DNA of 64,000 nucleotides, from assembly GCF_028502605.1 (NCBI RefSeq), contig NC_079236.1, positions 1,178,001 through 1,242,000 on the forward strand. The letters run 5' to 3'. The DNA is from Trichoderma breve (lineage: Eukaryota; Ascomycota; Sordariomycetes; Hypocreales; Hypocreaceae). Position numbers and translations under genes: made by a program. Below the pieces are notes generated by a model. The model searched no databases and was not told the DNA's origin. It saw only the letters and a list, made by a program, of their open reading frames with translations. Positions 35,178 through 45,348 of the stretch are shown here, in pieces. Each line of letters starts with the position of its first letter. Within the stretch, counting starts at the first letter, position 1.

Positions 35178-36854
35178 ATGAGAGACGTCTATCGTGTTCT
35201 GCTTGCCCCCAACTACCTATTTGGGGCTGTTGTGGTGGTGGGACTGCTTTATGTGAGTTTACACTTCCCTCTACCTCAGTTTGGAACTCCTCTAATCAAC
35301 TTGCAAGTTGCTTGGCTATTACATTCGAAATCCCCTCTCTCAGGTGCCCGGTCCGTGGTATACCAAATGGACTTCCCTCATAATAAAATATCACTGGTTG
35401 CAGGGCAACCGAGCACGGTATCAGCATGAGCTACATCTCAAATATGGTAAGCCATCCCCTCTGACGAGATTACTGCGCTATGCTTTTATATGTCTTCAAT
35501 TTTGCTAAACGGAACTTTAACCTCACAGGTCCTCTTGTCCGCCTCACCCCCAACGAAGTATCCGTCACCAACATCGAAGCTGTCAAGAAAATCTACAATG
35601 CTCGAGAGACGTACCGCAAGACATCCTGGTATGGCGACTTATCTGTCACAACGGAAAACCTCTTCAACACCACTCGTGTCGAGGTACATCGCAGGCTACG
35701 AAGGCTTCTCTCAGGCGCAATGTCCGAAACGTCACTACAGATTGCTATTCCCCAAGTGCAGTCCAAAGTTGACCTTGCGATACAAAGAATGGGCGAAGAA
35801 ATGGAGAGAAGAGGCGCTGCAGATGTCATCAAATGGTTCCTCTTCATGGCGACAGACATTATCGGAGAGCTCTCCTTTGGTGACTCTTTCAGGACCTTGG
35901 AGATTGGCGAGAAGAGTGGCTACACAAAGGACTTGGAGAATCTGGGATTCCTTGGAGCCGTCCGCTCGGCTTTCCCGACATTCATTTCAATGGCGAAATA
36001 CCTTCCCATTCCGTTCTTCACACGCCCACTCCAGGCAACGCGGAACATGATTCGTTACTCGGAAGAGTCCATTGCGCGTTATAGGAACCTTCTAGACTCT
36101 GACCCTACGAGTGTCAAATGGACCCTGTTCACCAAAGTCTTCAAAGACACGGACAAAGACGCTCTTACGCCAGTGGAGCTCAGGGCCAACGCATCAGGAT
36201 ACATTGTTGCCGGCAGCGACTCCACAGCCGTCACACTCACATACCTTGTCTGGTCCGTTTGTCGCAATCCAGCAGTGAGGGTAGCTCTTCTGAAAGAGCT
36301 GCGAACTCTCCCAGACGACTTTAATGCTTCTCACCTGCGTGACTTGAGTTACTTGAACCAGGTGATTGACGAGACACTGCGTTTGTACTCTGGCATTCAA
36401 TCCTCTCTGCCGCGATATGTTCCCGAGGGCGGTGACGATGTTGCAGGATACTGGCTGCCTGGGGGCACGAGCATCTGCGCACAGGCATACAGCATGCACC
36501 GCATTCCCAGCGTGTTTCCGGATCCGGATGTCTTTGACCCTTCACGATGGGCATCGCCAACAAGAGAGATGAAAGATTCTTTTATGCCTTTCGGCAATGG
36601 ATCGCGAAGTGAGTTTTCTTTGATCTCCGAAAACGTCAAGTTGTGTTATTTGCTAACTGAAAGTCTCTTTGACAGTTTGCATCGGATTGCATCTTGCCCG
36701 GATTGAGCTGCGTTATGCGACCGCCCGCTTCTTCTTGACATTTCCAGAGGCTAAAGTGTCGACGCTAGAAGGATTTTGCGATGAGGATATGGTTCCCAAG
36801 GTGTTCTTCTTTGAAGAGCCAAAGACTAAGCGATGTCTCATTCAGAGGTGTTGA
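35178..36854 (+). CDS. cytochrome P450 monooxygenase
   Basis: Exons 35178-35252, 35308-35446, 35529-36608 and 36676-36854 give 490 residues, phase kept. The N-terminal membrane anchor (YLFGAVVVVGLLYLLGYYI) is followed by the Pro-rich hinge QVPGPWYTKW. The I-helix is YIVAGSDSTAVTL (a variant of AGxDTT), the K-helix ExxR is in VIDETLRLYSG, and the heme-binding loop FMPFGNGSRICIG is rebuilt across the last intron. An ER-membrane enzyme using a reductase partner to hydroxylate or oxidise small molecules; the substrate is unknown. It resembles the fungal CYP families found in secondary metabolism, but no synthase, transporter or other cluster gene lies next to it here. Confidence 0.94.
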
Positions 36855-37323
36855 GCGAAGAATCGAATGCTCCAACGGCGAAATTTTGCCTTGTCGATAC
36901 TTCATGTGAATCGCCAATTAGCAAGGTGAATGCTGATATAATTGCTTACCTTTGACACTGCCTCTTTTTAAACCATCTGTTGGTAGAGGAGGTTGGGATC
37001 TACTTTGGATCTCTAAAATTAGCATCTCTACAAACATCTTGTGATGGTATATGCCGAAGTACAATGCATCAACGCAATGCACAACACAAAGGGGAAAATT
37101 GTCCGTGAGCAGCCACGCTACCTCAGCGGGATCAAGCCTTTGTGTGTTTTCGCATCATATTATATGGCATGATCTTGATGACATCCTCTGTAGGCGTGGA
37201 TTCCATTGTTATAACGGTGAAACTATAAATAGCTAGTATGCGATGAAATAAAAGCCGGCCTTTGCCAGGGAACATGAAGTCGCTCAGTAAAATCCCTAGA
37301 TACATTACGAGAAAAAACAAGCC
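36855..37323. other. P450 3' flank and promoter of next gene
   Basis: About 470 bases; contains TATAAATA at 37224-37231. No gene seen. Confidence 0.5.
37224..37231 (+). promoter_or_regulatory. TATA box of the 37324 gene
   Basis: TATAAATA exactly 100 bases before the ATG at 37324, a good distance for a fungal core promoter. Confidence 0.5.
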
Positions 37324-38694
37324 ATGCCTTCCATCGAATTCACCTCGAATCCCAATCGCCGCTATACAAGCGTCCAGGAGAATGGCGCGCCGTACCACAT
37401 ACCGGCAACCGAGTATTCGACAGCATGGGCATGTCAATGGACTGATCCCGAGTTTGGCGTCTTGAACGAACAAGACTTGGAGCTCATGAAGCATGTCAAT
37501 TGCTCGTACCTTTCCTCTGGCAGACCACCAACACTGCTAGCATTGAAACAGCACGCACAGTCTCTTACAAATCTCATCAAGAAGATTTGTGTCAGCACTA
37601 CATTTGGAATCATCGATGGGAAGGGCGATCGGCGTCCGGCTTTTAAGAAGAATGAGGCCTTTGATTGGCTAAAGAACCTCGACGAGCCGTATACGAACAA
37701 CGACGAATTTCACCATATTCCACTATGGGCGCTGGCGAATCATGTTAAATCTGAGGACGAGGAGACCGGGATTGAATGCCACTGCCCTCTCACGGAGGCG
37801 CGCAGCTCGGAACTCACCGAGTCCGGCGAGACGACACTCCGCCCGTACTGTAGCCATCACAACTTGGTCATGCATGCAAACAAATGCCTCGAGATTCTAG
37901 ATCACGAATATAGTGCGACAGGAGGCCTCTCTTCATTGATTCCATCTGCAAAAGAGGATGATAGTGAGCAAATGACTGCTGCAAAGAACACGATACTGGG
38001 GCAGATGCTCCTTCATCAACAACACATGGTTCAACGGATGCACGAACTCGAGATCCAGTGTGCAAGAGCTGTCGATATTCTGGAGGGAGAAGCTGTTGTG
38101 CCCATGCAGATGCTTCAACACTTAGGCCCAGAGGGACGGTTGAGAGGACGCGAGTTGACCTATGTGCAGGATCGATTTATTCTTGCCAACGCGGGGGAAG
38201 ATGTCTTTCAATTTATACACCGAGTACTGGATACACAAGAATCCAAGTTTCAAGCCCAGGACCAGATTTCGTACAATTCAGGAGTCAGCGGCGAGCGAAT
38301 GTGGTCGCAAACACCAAAGGGCAAATGGTATTCCCGTGGTTTCGTACCTGTCGATTTGACGGCGCGGTTTGTTCGTCTCAAGGGTTCAGGAGGGCAGTCA
38401 ACGATCTTCATCATCCCGGTTATCGACCATCACCCCGGCACAGCACAAACTCGAAAGATGGAGAGTCAGCCAACGGTAGTATCTGTGGTGGCGCCATCTT
38501 GGCCAGAACGAGCTTCAGATCTTCTGAAGCGTGAGAACGATTATCTTCAGAGGGCGAAGAAGTTGGAAGATGAAAACGAGACACTCGCACGAGATAAGAT
38601 GGAGATGCAGGCCAGCTTGAAGATTGCTTTGGCGGAGCTGCGAAGGACAAGGCACGAAGTGAACTTCTTGAGGGAGCATCTGACTGGGCAGTGA
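37324..38694 (+). CDS. hypothetical protein with C-terminal coiled coil
   Basis: A single open frame of 456 residues. I do not recognise the family. The N-terminal half is globular-looking with scattered Cys/His (IECHCPLTEARS, YCSHHNLVMHANKC). The middle is helical and Met/Gln/His-rich (ILGQMLLHQQHMVQRMHELEIQ). A Gly/Ser loop follows, and from about residue 400 there is a strong coiled coil (DLLKRENDYLQRAKKLEDEN to TRHEVNFLREHL). No signal peptide or membrane span is seen, so it is probably cytosolic or nuclear. The stop falls inside what looks like continuing coiled-coil sequence in another frame, to 38799, so the true C-terminus is uncertain. A well-placed TATA box and the long frame support a real gene. 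Confidence 0.7.
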   Translation: MPSIEFTSNPNRRYTSVQENGAPYHIPATEYSTAWACQWTDPEFGVLNEQDLELMKHVNCSYLSSGRPPTLLALKQHAQSLTNLIKKICVSTTFGIIDGKGDRRPAFKKNEAFDWLKNLDEPYTNNDEFHHIPLWALANHVKSEDEETGIECHCPLTEARSSELTESGETTLRPYCSHHNLVMHANKCLEILDHEYSATGGLSSLIPSAKEDDSEQMTAAKNTILGQMLLHQQHMVQRMHELEIQCARAVDILEGEAVVPMQMLQHLGPEGRLRGRELTYVQDRFILANAGEDVFQFIHRVLDTQESKFQAQDQISYNSGVSGERMWSQTPKGKWYSRGFVPVDLTARFVRLKGSGGQSTIFIIPVIDHHPGTAQTRKMESQPTVVSVVAPSWPERASDLLKRENDYLQRAKKLEDENETLARDKMEMQASLKIALAELRRTRHEVNFLREHLTGQ

Positions 38695-39757
38695 GTAACA
38701 TGATTCGCAGCGAGATCGAAGCAATGAAGCGGCAGATGGCGAAACTGAGAGAGGAGCTGCCCAGGAAGTATCACCACCTCTTGCGGATTGACGACTGAGT
38801 GTGCGTTGTGTTGGGTGAAACAAGCAGATGGTTGGTCGGTGCGGCTTGCGGTGACAGTTTTCAGGTCGGACGAGATAGATTAGAGTGGAGATTAGCGGTT
38901 TTAGTCTTGATCTAAACTTCCGAGAATTGATTGTTTTGTTGTTGGTTGCTTGTCTAAAGTTGGAGGAGCGAAGTGCATGAAATAACGTTGTTGGTGATGG
39001 ATGATGCCGATAGAAAGTGACCCTTATCAGCCGAAACTCCTCGCCATGTGCAACCCATCAATTCAGCACAAGCTCGATTCTCGACATTTCACCATAACGC
39101 CCATAACATACAATAAACGGCGAAATAGACGTCGCTAGGTTCAAGCTTTTAGTCAATGATGGCTATTTTGAGCGGGTTCCTTGCCGACACTATGTGCAGC
39201 CAGTTGTGCTTTAGTGTTTCTAGCATCACATCACATACTACATGTACATGGAACAATTCTACATCTACAGACCAGTAGATAACCTGTTATGACGCTCAGT
39301 CGGCGTACTAGAAAGTATCCTGAGAAACCCTTCAAGTAGTTGAACAAAGTAAAAAATGAGGCCAGGAGAATTTTTGGCGGATGCTGTCCAGTCACTTACA
39401 TAGTCGCCTCCCCCAGTCTCTTGAGTCTCTGTATAAGGAAGTCTCAAGCAGAGGTCAAACGGGCTATTTTATAGGTCTTATCGCGGCGTGCATTATTTTG
39501 TCTTGTCTGACCAGGTGTCTACATTCATCAGAATGCTGACGTGGTTCCCAATGCCCAAAGTCCGAGTCAGGCTGTGAAAAAGGCTGTGTAGAGAGGGGTT
39601 TCTATATTCTAAACGCCGCTCACCATCGGTGTTTACATGTTGGTGTATTAGCTTTGCCTCTTCTTTTTACGAAGTAATTCTAATAAATGCCACGCTCCAT
39701 TTCTCGCAAATAATTCAATGCTAATTATATGGAAAATATAATTCGAGTTACTTAACT
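38695..39757. other. intergenic region upstream of the HET gene
   Basis: Its start (to 38799) holds an out-of-frame coiled-coil extension of the preceding gene. At 38958-39111 lies the left copy of a diverged direct repeat. The remainder is AT-rich promoter sequence without a gene. Confidence 0.5.
38958..39111 (+). repeat. diverged direct repeat, left copy
   Basis: Aligns along its whole length with 41931-42089 in the same orientation. Shared blocks in order include AGTTGGAGG, AAGTGCATG, GTTGTTGGTGAT versus CGTTAGTGAT, CCGATA, AAACTCC, ATGTGCAA, TCTCGA, AACGCCCA and ACATAC. Small gaps are needed. Confidence 0.7.
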
Positions 39758-41869
39758 ATGGAGTCTAACTTCCAGGACATTATCCCTGGGAGCGATCCCT
39801 CGAAAGAGAGAAAACATCCCACAGAAGCCTCACATACCCGAACGATGCCAGAGGAGCCACCGTCTGTCGAGTTTCTATGTCAAGATTGCGCCAATCTGGA
39901 TCTTTCAGAAGCATTCTCAGCCAAAGACGGTGCCTTTTACGACGCCCCCATCATCGCCCCTGGTTACTTTGGATACTTCAACCTCTGGGCCGTTAATGTT
40001 GGCCATCGATACCGAGTGACCAGAATAACGGACTGTATCCTATGCCAAATACTCTTCAATTCTCGGGCCGATGAAGGAGATTCTGAATTGGGTGGTGACG
40101 GCGACTGGATAAGAGCGGTGTCATTTTATGACATTTCTGGTTTATTTGCGTTCGCGAATGAGTCTAACGACTTTCCATTTCTAATGCTGTTTTCCAACAA
40201 ATGGTATGATCTGTGGAAGAACAGAGAGAGAGTCAGGCACCATGTTCAACAATCCGGGTATGCAGCACTCCAACAGCTCAACCAGCAACACGCAGGACCT
40301 ATATCACTAAAGGCAATACCGCCGGTATTTGATCTGGGCACATTTCAACATTGGTTTAGCTATTGCAAAAGTAATCATAGGTCACTCTGTCATTTTCCAA
40401 AGTTAGATTTGTGTGACATTCGCGTTATTGATTGCCAGGAGCAATCTATTGCGGAGCATGAGCCCGGCATGCCGTATGTCGCTTTGAGCTACGTTTGGGG
40501 ACAGCCCCAGAAGCAAAGAGAGATGGGTGACGGAAAACAGCTACCTGCTCAACTCCCATTGCTTATCCGAGATGCTATGGTGATTACTCAGGCAATGGGA
40601 TTCCGATACTTATGGGTAGACCGATACTGCATCGATCAAAACAACTCAACGGTCAAGCATGGGCAAATTCGGCAGATGGGTGCAATATACAGCAACGCTG
40701 AAGTGACTATAATCGCTGCAGCAGGCCAAGATGAGAATTATGGTCTATCAGGAGTAGGAAGAAATCGCCCAGCAACCCAAATGACCCGTGTTGGGGACGT
40801 TGCAGTAGTATGGACACTGAAGGACCCCCAAGCAGCAATCAAATCATCCAAATGGTCTACTCGAGGATGGACTTTTCAAGAGGCGGTCCTCAGCCGTCGC
40901 CGCCTTGTTTTCACGGAACAACAGGTATACTTTGAGTGCAACGCTATGAACATCTTCGAGAGCCTCGACATACCGCTCGATAGGTTGCACATCGACGACA
41001 GAAGCAAAAGCCACCAGGACGTGCGATGTGGAATTTTCGGCAGAAATCGTCAAGGGGAATTTGGCGGGGTTAATCTCGAAGAACAGGGACCGAATGAAGT
41101 TTTCGGTCGCTATCTGTCGAATGTTGAAGAGTATTCCACCAGAAAATTGACCTATGCCGAGGACTCCCTGAACGCATTTCGAGGTATTGCGCAACAGTTC
41201 TGGTACAGAAAGCACGCCGTTCACAACATTTGGGGGATGGCATACCGAATGGCACCAGATAAACGAACATCTAGTTTCGTGCAGTCACTCACTTGGCGCC
41301 ACGCAAAGAATTGCTGGGATCTCTCACAGAGTCCACAACGGCGACCGCAATTCCCTTCCTGGTCATGGGCAGGATGGGAAGGCGAAGTCCGATATGAATT
41401 CATGTTCTCTAAGCATACGTCGTGGTTCGTCAATCTAATGAGCGCCGTTTCATTTGAGAATCAAATCGATAGTCCCATAGCACTGGAGATGATCGAGCCA
41501 AACCCTAATGAGACTTGTATTTTCCCCATTGTGATACTCACCGCAGCAGTCATTCCCTCAGAGCTCATTTCCTTTCACCCCGATGCAACTCCGAGGCAAC
41601 ACTGGCGGATAGGGGAATACAAAGCATTCCTATCATTGTCTTATGAGTCTGTGTCTGAATGTCAATTCGCCAACGATATTCATGATAGTCATACATGGCA
41701 ATGCGTCTGTATCGGAGGGGTTCTCGGAAAGTCGTCGGTCATGATTTTGAAAGTAGGTGACGGCTCGGATGTGTGGGAACGGGCTGGAGTGTTTGCTCTT
41801 GAGTGCTATGCGTCCGACTTAAAGGACATGAAGGAAACCTGGGAATATAAATCATTTAGAGTTGAATAA
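39758..41869 (+). CDS. HET-domain protein (heterokaryon incompatibility type)
   Basis: One exon of 703 residues. The N-terminal 200 residues include a Cys-containing segment (FLCQDCANLDLSEAF, ITDCILCQILF) common in large HET proteins. The HET domain (residues about 240-385) shows YVALSYVWGQ, then LPLLIRDAMVITQAMGFRYLWVDRYCIDQ, then QMGAIYSNAEVTIIAAAG and STRGWTFQEAVLSRRRLVFT. The C-terminal region contains FPSWSWAGWEGEV, the usual closing motif. HET proteins trigger or mediate cell death on non-self recognition in fungi, but most copies in a genome have no demonstrated allorecognition role. No NACHT, WD40 or ankyrin part is present. The gene lies between two diverged direct repeats, which could reflect insertion or local duplication. 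Confidence 0.93.
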   Translation: MESNFQDIIPGSDPSKERKHPTEASHTRTMPEEPPSVEFLCQDCANLDLSEAFSAKDGAFYDAPIIAPGYFGYFNLWAVNVGHRYRVTRITDCILCQILFNSRADEGDSELGGDGDWIRAVSFYDISGLFAFANESNDFPFLMLFSNKWYDLWKNRERVRHHVQQSGYAALQQLNQQHAGPISLKAIPPVFDLGTFQHWFSYCKSNHRSLCHFPKLDLCDIRVIDCQEQSIAEHEPGMPYVALSYVWGQPQKQREMGDGKQLPAQLPLLIRDAMVITQAMGFRYLWVDRYCIDQNNSTVKHGQIRQMGAIYSNAEVTIIAAAGQDENYGLSGVGRNRPATQMTRVGDVAVVWTLKDPQAAIKSSKWSTRGWTFQEAVLSRRRLVFTEQQVYFECNAMNIFESLDIPLDRLHIDDRSKSHQDVRCGIFGRNRQGEFGGVNLEEQGPNEVFGRYLSNVEEYSTRKLTYAEDSLNAFRGIAQQFWYRKHAVHNIWGMAYRMAPDKRTSSFVQSLTWRHAKNCWDLSQSPQRRPQFPSWSWAGWEGEVRYEFMFSKHTSWFVNLMSAVSFENQIDSPIALEMIEPNPNETCIFPIVILTAAVIPSELISFHPDATPRQHWRIGEYKAFLSLSYESVSECQFANDIHDSHTWQCVCIGGVLGKSSVMILKVGDGSDVWERAGVFALECYASDLKDMKETWEYKSFRVE

Positions 41870-42247
41870 AGGAGCTTTTGAACGAAATAGCATATAATTC
41901 AATCGTGCAGAGTTCTGCAAGGTTTGTATGAGTTGGAGGCAAGTGCATGTCATAGCGTCGTTAGTGATAGAGGATGTCCGCCGATAAGGAGAGAGTGGCC
42001 GCTATCCCCCAAAACTCCCCGCTATGTGCAATCCACCACACCAAGCCCGAGTCTCGATATCTTACATACTGCAACGCCCACCACATACTGTGCCCGTGCT
42101 CATACTCTGCACATTATCCTCGATGCTTCAGAATCTTTGTTGGTTTGGATAAATCTCTCCGGCTCAACGACCCGCAGACCCTGAAATCGTGCAACGTTCT
42201 GCAAGGGCCATGTCTGCCCCTGCATGCAGCTCGTCCCTCTCCGCACC
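41870..42247. other. spacer between HET and radical SAM genes
   Basis: Almost half consists of the right copy of the direct repeat (41931-42089). A short repeat AATCGTGCA..GTTCTGCAAGG stands at 41901-41922 and again at 42185-42206. No gene seen. Confidence 0.5.
41931..42089 (+). repeat. diverged direct repeat, right copy
   Basis: Partner of 38958-39111; see that entry. It ends about 160 bases before the radical SAM start codon, so it may be promoter-derived. Confidence 0.7.
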
Positions 42248-43486
42248 ATGGCCTCCCCATTCATAAGGCATTGTTTTCTTCAGCGAGCTCCATCGATCCC
42301 CCGAGTTCGAGCAGCAGCTCAGCGACGCCTTCACCTCGCCCCGCCGTTTCTGCTTGACGACTACACGCCAAGGTATCTTAGGCTAACCTCTAGAGACGCA
42401 GCCAAGAAGCGCTCGCTGGCCTACGCCCACCTCCGCAACTGCAATCTGTGCCCCAGACAATGCGGCGTCAATCGCCACGAGACGACTGGCATGTGCCTCA
42501 TTGGCGATACGGCCAAGGTCAATGTCATAGCGCCGCATTTTGGTGAAGGTCCGTTCACAGCCCTCCGTCTGAACTCAAAGGGCAGCTGAAAAGGCTGTTG
42601 AATAGGCACTCGGCACTAGGACGCCGGCGGCACAAAGAAAAAGAGGCGTGCTAACGTGGGACTAGAGCCATGTATCCAGGGGCACAATGGTAGTGGCGCG
42701 GTATTCATGAGTGGATGCAACATGCGCTGCATCTTCTGCCAGAACTACGACATTGCGCACCAGCGAAACGGCATGGATCTCACCCCGGAGGCGCTGGGCG
42801 ACTGGTATCTGAAGCTTCAGGAGGTGGGCGGCGTCCACAACATCAACATTGTGACACCCGAGCACGTGGTGCCTCAGGTGGCGTTAAGTGTTTTGCATGC
42901 CGCTGAGCGAGGACTAAGAGTACCGATTATCTACAACACCTCAAGCTACGACTCGCTTGCGTCTCTGGAGCTCATGGATGGACTGATCGACATCTATCTA
43001 GCCGACTTCAAAGTATGGGAGTCCAGCACATCTAAAAGATTGCTCAAAGCAGACGACTACGCTGCAACTGCCAGGGAGAGCATCAAAGCCATGCATAAGC
43101 AAGTGGGCGATCTGTGCTTTACGGGAGATGGAATTGCGAAAGTAGGACTCCTGATTAGGCATTTGGTCATGCCAGGAAAAGAGGCCGAAGGGGCAGAAAT
43201 CATGAAGTTTCTAGCATCCGAGGTATCCACTGACTGCTTTGTCAACATCATGGAGCAATATCATCCAGACGCACATGTTGGGAAGAAGAGAAGAAAGAGA
43301 CGATCATCGTCTGTGGCTGGAGACGAGCCGGCAGAAGGAGACAAAGAAGGAGACGAAGAAGTTCGATACAGCGACATCAATCGATCTGTGACGAGTGAAG
43401 AGATCTCGTCGGTGCGCGAAGCGGCTATACAGGCTGGTCTTTGGCGCTTCTGCGATCCTCCGAAACACGACGGTTTCGCAATCTGA
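42248..43486 (+). CDS. PflX-like radical SAM protein
   Basis: Exons 42248-42548 and 42666-43486 give 373 residues; an in-frame ATG at 42224 would add eight. The intron has a GTCCGT donor and a TGCTAAC branch site. An Arg-rich, Ser-poor leader could be a mitochondrial presequence. An N-terminal Cys cluster CNLCPRQCGVNR...GMC is followed by the radical SAM motif SGCNMRCIFCQNYD (C-x3-C-x2-C), which binds a 4Fe-4S cluster and S-adenosylmethionine. VTPEHVVPQV, YNTSSYDS and YLADFKVW continue the barrel. This is the pattern of bacterial PflX (COG1313), related to pyruvate formate-lyase activases but of unknown function. Before the C-terminal helix a 30-residue hydrophilic insert starts KKRRKRR and becomes acidic. 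The target in a fungus is unknown. Confidence 0.9.
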
Positions 43487-44072
43487 TGGCGCATGCTACG
43501 CTTTGTCCTGCTCAATCCACTAGCTGCGCTATGCTTGTAACATGTCGCCGAGCTCCTTTGTGCCTGCAAATGTCTATGTTCCACCAAATTTTCTATCGCC
43601 GTTCAATTACAGCCACGGACCCAATAATGCGTCGAGCCCAAGGTGAACCAGGCGCTATTTCAGGAGTGCTAAACTCAGCTCTGGCTGGATACTATATTCA
43701 AGGCTGGATTTGGTGGGCGCACAGATCAATTGGCGCCACTTGGATGAGCGTGTTGGTTCATCGCAACTCAATCGGAGAAGAGTCAACTCAACCCGCCAGG
43801 TTGTTGGTGGCGGCATTATACACATGTCTCAAAGCAACACGCAGGCGCAGTGCCCGAGGTCCGAAGCCACAGCACCGGGTCTTCGGGCCTGGTCCAGCAA
43901 TTTTGTGAGAACAATAGCCAGATAGCGACGATTAATCCGGTCAGCTGTTTGGTCATCTAGCTCGACAATTGCTGCTCTTTGATGTCTAATTATTCTTCAT
44001 AAACTGAGCAAGCCTTGCTGCTGCAATTGTTCACCAAAAACCTCTACACCGAAGCATTGCAACTCACAACTA
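43487..44072. other. intergenic region
   Basis: About 590 bases. A frame continuing to 43908 has no recognisable features and overlaps the end of the radical SAM gene in another frame. Nothing else seen. Confidence 0.45.
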
Positions 44073-45068
44073 ATGGATTTGGAACCGATTGCAATTCCGG
44101 AGAGATCGGTGCGAGGACCTCGAGACATTTCTCCATCATCGTCGTCTCCCTCGTCCTGCCGTACCCTCTCCCTCGAATCTCGATCATCTGCATCAACAAA
44201 ACCATCTTCAAGAGGGGCTTCTCCGGCAATCGAAAAAGAAAAGAGCAACGGTGCTCGAAGCAGAAGCAGACGCAACCCCAAGCAGACTACACCCTTCTGG
44301 AATCTCATGTTCCGCCCACGATCATATGAAGAGATATATGCCGAACGAGCATATCTTACAACATCTCTCCATGTGTGTTCGGTCAAAGTGATGGAATTGA
44401 TCCATCGGTATGCCTTGACCGAAGAGGTTCTTCAAGCAAAGGAACACCCTGGGAAGGAGAGACGGAAGCTGCGCAAGCAAATGAGTTTTATCAAGGTCAA
44501 GTTTTCTGAGGCATCCCACCAGGAAAAGGCCATCGTCATGAGGCTGAGCGAGCTGCACATGGAGCAACTGGGAAGAGATGCTTGGGACCAAATTCACCAA
44601 CGCAGAATGCTTGACTCGAATTTTTCGTCCAATACAGCCATGCCGTCAAACTCTCTGGAAACGCCGCTCAGTGCAACATCAAAGGAATTTGTTCCATCTG
44701 CCAGCCCACCAGTCCGTGCTCAGTGTTATGCATCAGAAGTGGAGAAGCCTTGGACCCTTGACACCGTAGTTGAGGATAAGGAAGAGGAAGAGCACGATGA
44801 CGATGACGATGACGAGAGTCTGGAGGAGGATGACATTCCCAACGATGACGAAGAAGAAGAAGTCGTGACCGAGGCGGAAGGCCACACTGGGGATGAAGGT
44901 TTGTGTAATCATGGATTGTGGTTCACATACCAGGGCTACTCAGACGCCGAAAATATTCAGCTGAGCTCGTCCCACCTCATCGAGAGGCTGTCTTTATGCG
45001 CAGGGGAAAGACGAAAGAGTCTCCCAAGCCTTTGTTCCATTTGGCCCATCGCTGAAGGCAGAGGCTGA
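44073..45068 (+). CDS. hypothetical protein with acidic C-terminal region
   Basis: A single frame of 331 residues. The first 70 are Ser/Pro/Arg-rich and disordered with basic clusters. A folded-looking helical part (residues about 72-170) starts TTPFWNLMFRPRSYEEIYAE and includes a basic helix GKERRKLRKQMSFIKVKF. A Ser/Thr/Pro segment follows, then a long Asp/Glu run around residues 232-272. No known domain is recognised. The central block looks like something conserved among filamentous fungi, which is an impression only. Composition suggests a nuclear or cytosolic protein. Confidence 0.65.
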   Translation: MDLEPIAIPERSVRGPRDISPSSSSPSSCRTLSLESRSSASTKPSSRGASPAIEKEKSNGARSRSRRNPKQTTPFWNLMFRPRSYEEIYAERAYLTTSLHVCSVKVMELIHRYALTEEVLQAKEHPGKERRKLRKQMSFIKVKFSEASHQEKAIVMRLSELHMEQLGRDAWDQIHQRRMLDSNFSSNTAMPSNSLETPLSATSKEFVPSASPPVRAQCYASEVEKPWTLDTVVEDKEEEEHDDDDDDESLEEDDIPNDDEEEEVVTEAEGHTGDEGLCNHGLWFTYQGYSDAENIQLSSSHLIERLSLCAGERRKSLPSLCSIWPIAEGRG

Positions 45069-45348
45069 AATTAACAAAACCAAGAGAGAGAGAAAAGGGG
45101 ACAAAAGGGAAGGAAACTGACAAAGGAAAAAAACATGGGCTGACAGGAGTTTTGCATCTGTCTGTTTTGTGTCTGCTTGGTTGTCTGGGAATGCATCAAT
45201 CATGGGATAGGGAGGACATCATGGCGAATGTGAATGTACATGTACAAACGAAGACCGGATGATATTAACAATTATTGCTGGGAGGATTGTCTATGTTATA
45301 GTCATGCACTGCACTTATGTTCACTTTTTAATTTTATTCCTTCTCTTT

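Noticed and set aside
35178..43486. Possible secondary-metabolite cluster around the P450
   Set aside because: No polyketide or peptide synthase, terpene cyclase, transporter or cluster regulator is adjacent; the P450 stands alone.
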